Positions 61,547 to 64,000 of a DNA stretch of 64,000 bases are shown here, in pieces. Source of the stretch: Chitinophaga oryziterrae (GTDB taxonomy: Bacteria; Bacteroidota; Bacteroidia; Chitinophagales; Chitinophagaceae); contig NZ_WRXO01000005.1 of assembly GCF_009758125.1 (NCBI RefSeq), positions 496,001-560,000 of the forward strand, in the 5' to 3' direction. Positions within the stretch are counted from its first letter, which is position 1, and each line of letters opens with the position of its first letter. The translations under genes were made by a program, and so were the position numbers. The notes under the pieces were generated by a model that had not been told where the DNA came from, made no database searches, and worked only from the letters and a program-made list of their open reading frames with translations.

Positions 61547-63335
61547 TAATGATAATTTGGATCGGATGATGGACTTTGAGAATGCAAAGGCAATTGTACT
61601 TCAGGAGTTGGGCCAGATAGAGACGATTTACGAATTAAGCACTGAGGAAAAGGAGCAACTGAAGTACAATGTCCATTCCACTTATCTTTCAGTGGATACG
61701 GAGTTTTTGGGTAAAGAAGGTGTGGTACAGAGTATCACGTTCCATATTCACCTCCCAATGAGTTTTCCGATGGTGATGCCCAAAATCAGTTTGCCTGTGG
61801 TTGAATTGGAAAAATACCGTTCTTTTCCTCATATTGATGAAAAGGGTGGAATTTGTCTGTTTGACGATGATACGACCAGAACAAACCCTGAAAATCCAGT
61901 TGGTATTTTGCTATCATGTCTGCGTAGGGCAAAAGAAATCATTGAACAAGGCCTGGCCAAAACCAATTACAACGATTATAAAGAGGAGTTCCTTGTATAT
62001 TGGTTATACCGCTACAACGGTGAACCTGATTTGGATATGGCAGTGTTGCAACTGTTTAGCGGTGATCCTGACCCGGCAAAGGTCAACATGATTAAACTTG
62101 ATGAACCTTTACACCTGTTTAGTTATGTAGTGCATCAGAATGATGAAAATGCAACGACTTTTTTAAATTATCTTGGCTTCAGGAAATTGTCCTATAAAGA
62201 TCAGCCGATCTGTCACCTTGGACCTGTTTCATGGAATTATGTCCCGCCATTTAACCTAAGGAATAAAGATGTTAAGCAAATTGTCTCGCGGTTGCCAAAG
62301 GAAGTGGTAAATCGTTTTAAAAATTTTATCAATTCAGGTAAAACGCCGAAGTTTCTAACCGCATCTGTGCTATTAAATGGAAGGTACCACCTAATAGGAT
62401 GGCGGCATGCAGACTTTAAGGTAGTTGGCAAACGCAAGGGATTTAGGAATGGTAAAATCACCAACTATGAATTGCTGTCTTCACTACAGGCCAACGATCC
62501 CGTCGTAAGAACGAGCCCTCAAGAGTATTCACCGGACCAAAAGCAATTAAGATCAATCGGGAAGATCTTTGACGCAAAGGGCAATAAAAAATTTCTCGTA
62601 GCCGGACTGGGAAGTATAGGGTCCAACCTCATTTATTTTTTAAATACTTACAATGACCCGGAATTTCGTCTAGTCGACCCAGATGACCTATCATTAGATA
62701 ACATAAATCGTCATCTGTTAGGGTTCATCTACTCGGCCCGAGGTAAGGCTGTTGGTGTAAAAAGTTACCTCATCCATAAAAATCCTTTTCAGAAAGTCGA
62801 GTATAGGAAGGAATCAGTACTGGACGTAATGCGTAACGCCCCAGAGTTTGTTAACAACGCGGATTACATTTTCATCGCCATCGGGAAAACGAATATTGAG
62901 CAATATTTGGGATCACTGGTTGAAAGTGGAAAAATAACTAAGCCTATGTTTATTCTATGGGTTGAGCCTTACCTAAGTGCTGGCCATGCCGTTTATCTCC
63001 ATCCAGGAAGCAGACCTTTTCGTAGTTATTTTGAGGATTACGAGTTGTTCAAATATAATGTAGTACATAGAGATGCTTATCTCAGCAACCATCCGTTACT
63101 CCACTTGAAACAAGCGGGATGCCAAACCACATATGTGCCATATGGTATGGTAGACATTACCCTATTTCTATCTGGAATTTTTCCATACATCAATAAAATT
63201 ATCAGCCATGGGCGAAAGGATTCATGTGCCTTGAGTTGGGTAGGTGATCTTGATCAGTTAAGAGCGCTGAATATTCCACTTTCCGATTTTGCAACTAGCG
63301 TTAACGAAAGAACCATAACTATACATGAAGGCTGA
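61539..63335 (+). CDS. cap2: Cap2-type E2/E1 fusion
   Basis: A 598-residue ubiquitin-like transferase. N-terminal E2-like domain with catalytic Cys106 in EKGGICLFDDD; C-terminal ThiF/E1-like adenylation domain with the nucleotide loop FLVAGLGSIGSNL (residues 352-364) and Asp in RLVDPDDLSLDNINR; E1 catalytic Cys528 in KQAGCQTTYVPYG. In type II CBASS, Cap2 attaches the CD-NTase C-terminus to targets and primes it. The GTG start at 61539 overlaps the cyclase stop by eight bases; ATG 61566 is the alternative. Confidence 0.9.
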   Translation: MPNNDNLDRMMDFENAKAIVLQELGQIETIYELSTEEKEQLKYNVHSTYLSVDTEFLGKEGVVQSITFHIHLPMSFPMVMPKISLPVVELEKYRSFPHIDEKGGICLFDDDTTRTNPENPVGILLSCLRRAKEIIEQGLAKTNYNDYKEEFLVYWLYRYNGEPDLDMAVLQLFSGDPDPAKVNMIKLDEPLHLFSYVVHQNDENATTFLNYLGFRKLSYKDQPICHLGPVSWNYVPPFNLRNKDVKQIVSRLPKEVVNRFKNFINSGKTPKFLTASVLLNGRYHLIGWRHADFKVVGKRKGFRNGKITNYELLSSLQANDPVVRTSPQEYSPDQKQLRSIGKIFDAKGNKKFLVAGLGSIGSNLIYFLNTYNDPEFRLVDPDDLSLDNINRHLLGFIYSARGKAVGVKSYLIHKNPFQKVEYRKESVLDVMRNAPEFVNNADYIFIAIGKTNIEQYLGSLVESGKITKPMFILWVEPYLSAGHAVYLHPGSRPFRSYFEDYELFKYNVVHRDAYLSNHPLLHLKQAGCQTTYVPYGMVDITLFLSGIFPYINKIISHGRKDSCALSWVGDLDQLRALNIPLSDFATSVNERTITIHEG

Positions 63336-63789
63336 ACAATACAAAGTTGATGACTACATATTTCACATCAGTGATACTGTACTTGACATCATGAAATCTT
63401 TTATCCAGGACGCCAAGTGGAAACCCGAAAGTGGCGGTATTCTGCTTGGACAAGTGAAGGATAAACAGGTGTACGTACAGAAGGCATCAGTCCCATGCCT
63501 TTTTGATCGTGGAAGCAGGTACGCTTTTCATCGAGATAAAGCTGCTGCGCAAATTATAGTTAACTATGAATTTGTCAATAGCAGCAGAACTGTCACTTAT
63601 TTAGGGGAGTGGCATACCCATCCTGAGGAATATCCAAATCCTTCGCCTCAGGATTTGAGGATGATTAATGGTCAGCATGCCCTCGGTGAGCTCCACATCC
63701 CCTTTTTAATAATGGCCATCCAAGGTATATCAGGGCGTTACGTTGGAATGTATAAGAATAACCATCTTTCTAAGGCTGTCAAATTATAA
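63325..63789 (+). CDS. cap3: Cap3-type JAMM peptidase
   Basis: A 154-residue JAB/MPN isopeptidase: Glu35 in PESGGILLG, zinc motif H97-x-H99 in EWHTHPEEYPNPSPQD, with Ser107 and Asp110. It removes conjugates made by Cap2. It overlaps Cap2 by 11 bases and closes the operon capV-CD-NTase-cap2-cap3, the full type II CBASS set. Confidence 0.92.
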   Translation: MKAEQYKVDDYIFHISDTVLDIMKSFIQDAKWKPESGGILLGQVKDKQVYVQKASVPCLFDRGSRYAFHRDKAAAQIIVNYEFVNSSRTVTYLGEWHTHPEEYPNPSPQDLRMINGQHALGELHIPFLIMAIQGISGRYVGMYKNNHLSKAVKL

Positions 63790-63822
63790 GGTATTCTTTA
63801 ATATTAGTTTAAATTCAGAAAG

Positions 63823-63915
63823 ATGACAAGCAGCAAGCGGTTAGAACAGCAATACAAGCATAATCTAAGTGATTTTGCCAGTTGGGACCAGAAAGTTCCA
63901 GCTGTATCCGTCTAA
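63823..63915 (+). pseudogene. Truncated transposase start, ISAon1-like
   Basis: ATG 63823 opens 30 codons (MTSSKRLEQQYKHNLSDF, then ASWDQKVPAVSV and TAA). The stretch LEQQYKHNLSDFASWDQ resembles the beginning of ISAon1-family transposases, whose frames go on for several hundred residues (from memory, KxLExQYKxxLSDFxxWDQ). Here it stops after about 25 matching residues. It lies just after the CBASS operon, supporting transfer by mobile elements. Confidence 0.45.
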
Positions 63916-64000
63916 CCCAACATTTTTTGAAACAATACTCAGAAGTCCACAAGTATTTCTGCCTTGTATAATTTCACAGTGCGGCGACCCACCCAATTGA
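63916..64000. other. Right window edge, nothing recognised
   Basis: Short non-coding-looking stretch, no start codon on the plus strand with a long frame. Confidence 0.4.

Noticed and set aside
1..64000. CRISPR arrays, rRNA and tRNA genes
   Set aside because: No regularly spaced repeats or conserved RNA patterns seen by eye.

Overview
The window looks like a chromosomal stretch from a Bacteroidota member of the Chitinophagaceae, most likely a Chitinophaga-like soil organism. The evidence is a secreted protein with a Por-type (T9SS) C-terminal tail, a small chitin-binding protein, polysaccharide-degrading GH39 and GH127 enzymes, many lipoproteins, many genes with no Shine-Dalgarno site, and repeated matches to the Bacteroidota -7 promoter element TAnnTTTG just upstream of genes. 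No rRNA, tRNA or CRISPR array was seen.

1-16 kb is ordinary chromosome: a gene cut by the left edge, TPR proteins, a GH39 glycosidase, an OsmC/iron-sulfur fusion, a T9SS-tailed protein, a CsaA-type tRNA-binding protein, a patatin lipase, a GH127 beta-L-arabinofuranosidase, then a probable operon of a seven-haem cytochrome c, a methyltransferase, a double Usp protein and a lipoprotein. A glycosyltransferase and an NAD(P)-dependent oxidoreductase follow. A 97-bp, almost perfect inverted repeat lies at 5694-5790.

16-28 kb holds a HExxHxxGxxH protease fused to a bulb lectin, a three-gene EmrAB/TolC-type drug efflux operon with two TetR-type operators but no TetR gene in the window, a stand-alone chitin-binding protein, an AraC regulator next to an SDR, a CHAP endopeptidase with two peptidoglycan-binding domains and no signal peptide, and a DoxX-ArsR-SRPBCC operon with a paired operator.

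28-39 kb is one long leftward heavy-metal resistance operon: an AAA ATPase, a shortened ArsR, an RND pump (CusA type) split by an in-frame amber codon, a TolC protein, two Met/His-rich periplasmic adaptors and a P-type ATPase. It is probably for Cu/Ag. 39.3-40.7 kb is decayed DNA with a hydrolase remnant.

40-55 kb is regulatory and metabolic: a TPR histidine kinase, a LysR regulator, a sigma-54-type response regulator, a double ABM-like protein, two paralogous Asp-nucleophile hydrolases, a PNPOx-like flavoprotein with a small partner, an AraC regulator, a DMT transporter, two Ser hydrolases, a Crp/Fnr regulator and a TlpA-like thioredoxin.

55-64 kb is an accessory defence region bounded by transposase debris. 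An IS1182-type remnant has cut off a sensor kinase at the left, and a fragment resembling an ISAon1 transposase lies at the right. Between them are a NERD-domain SF1 helicase, a coupled pair (a 49-residue unknown protein and a ParB-fold protein) and a complete type II CBASS operon (patatin effector CapV, DncV-like nucleotidyltransferase, Cap2 E2/E1 fusion, Cap3 JAMM peptidase). CBASS itself is known. The least understood part of the defence region is the pair at 58553-59162.
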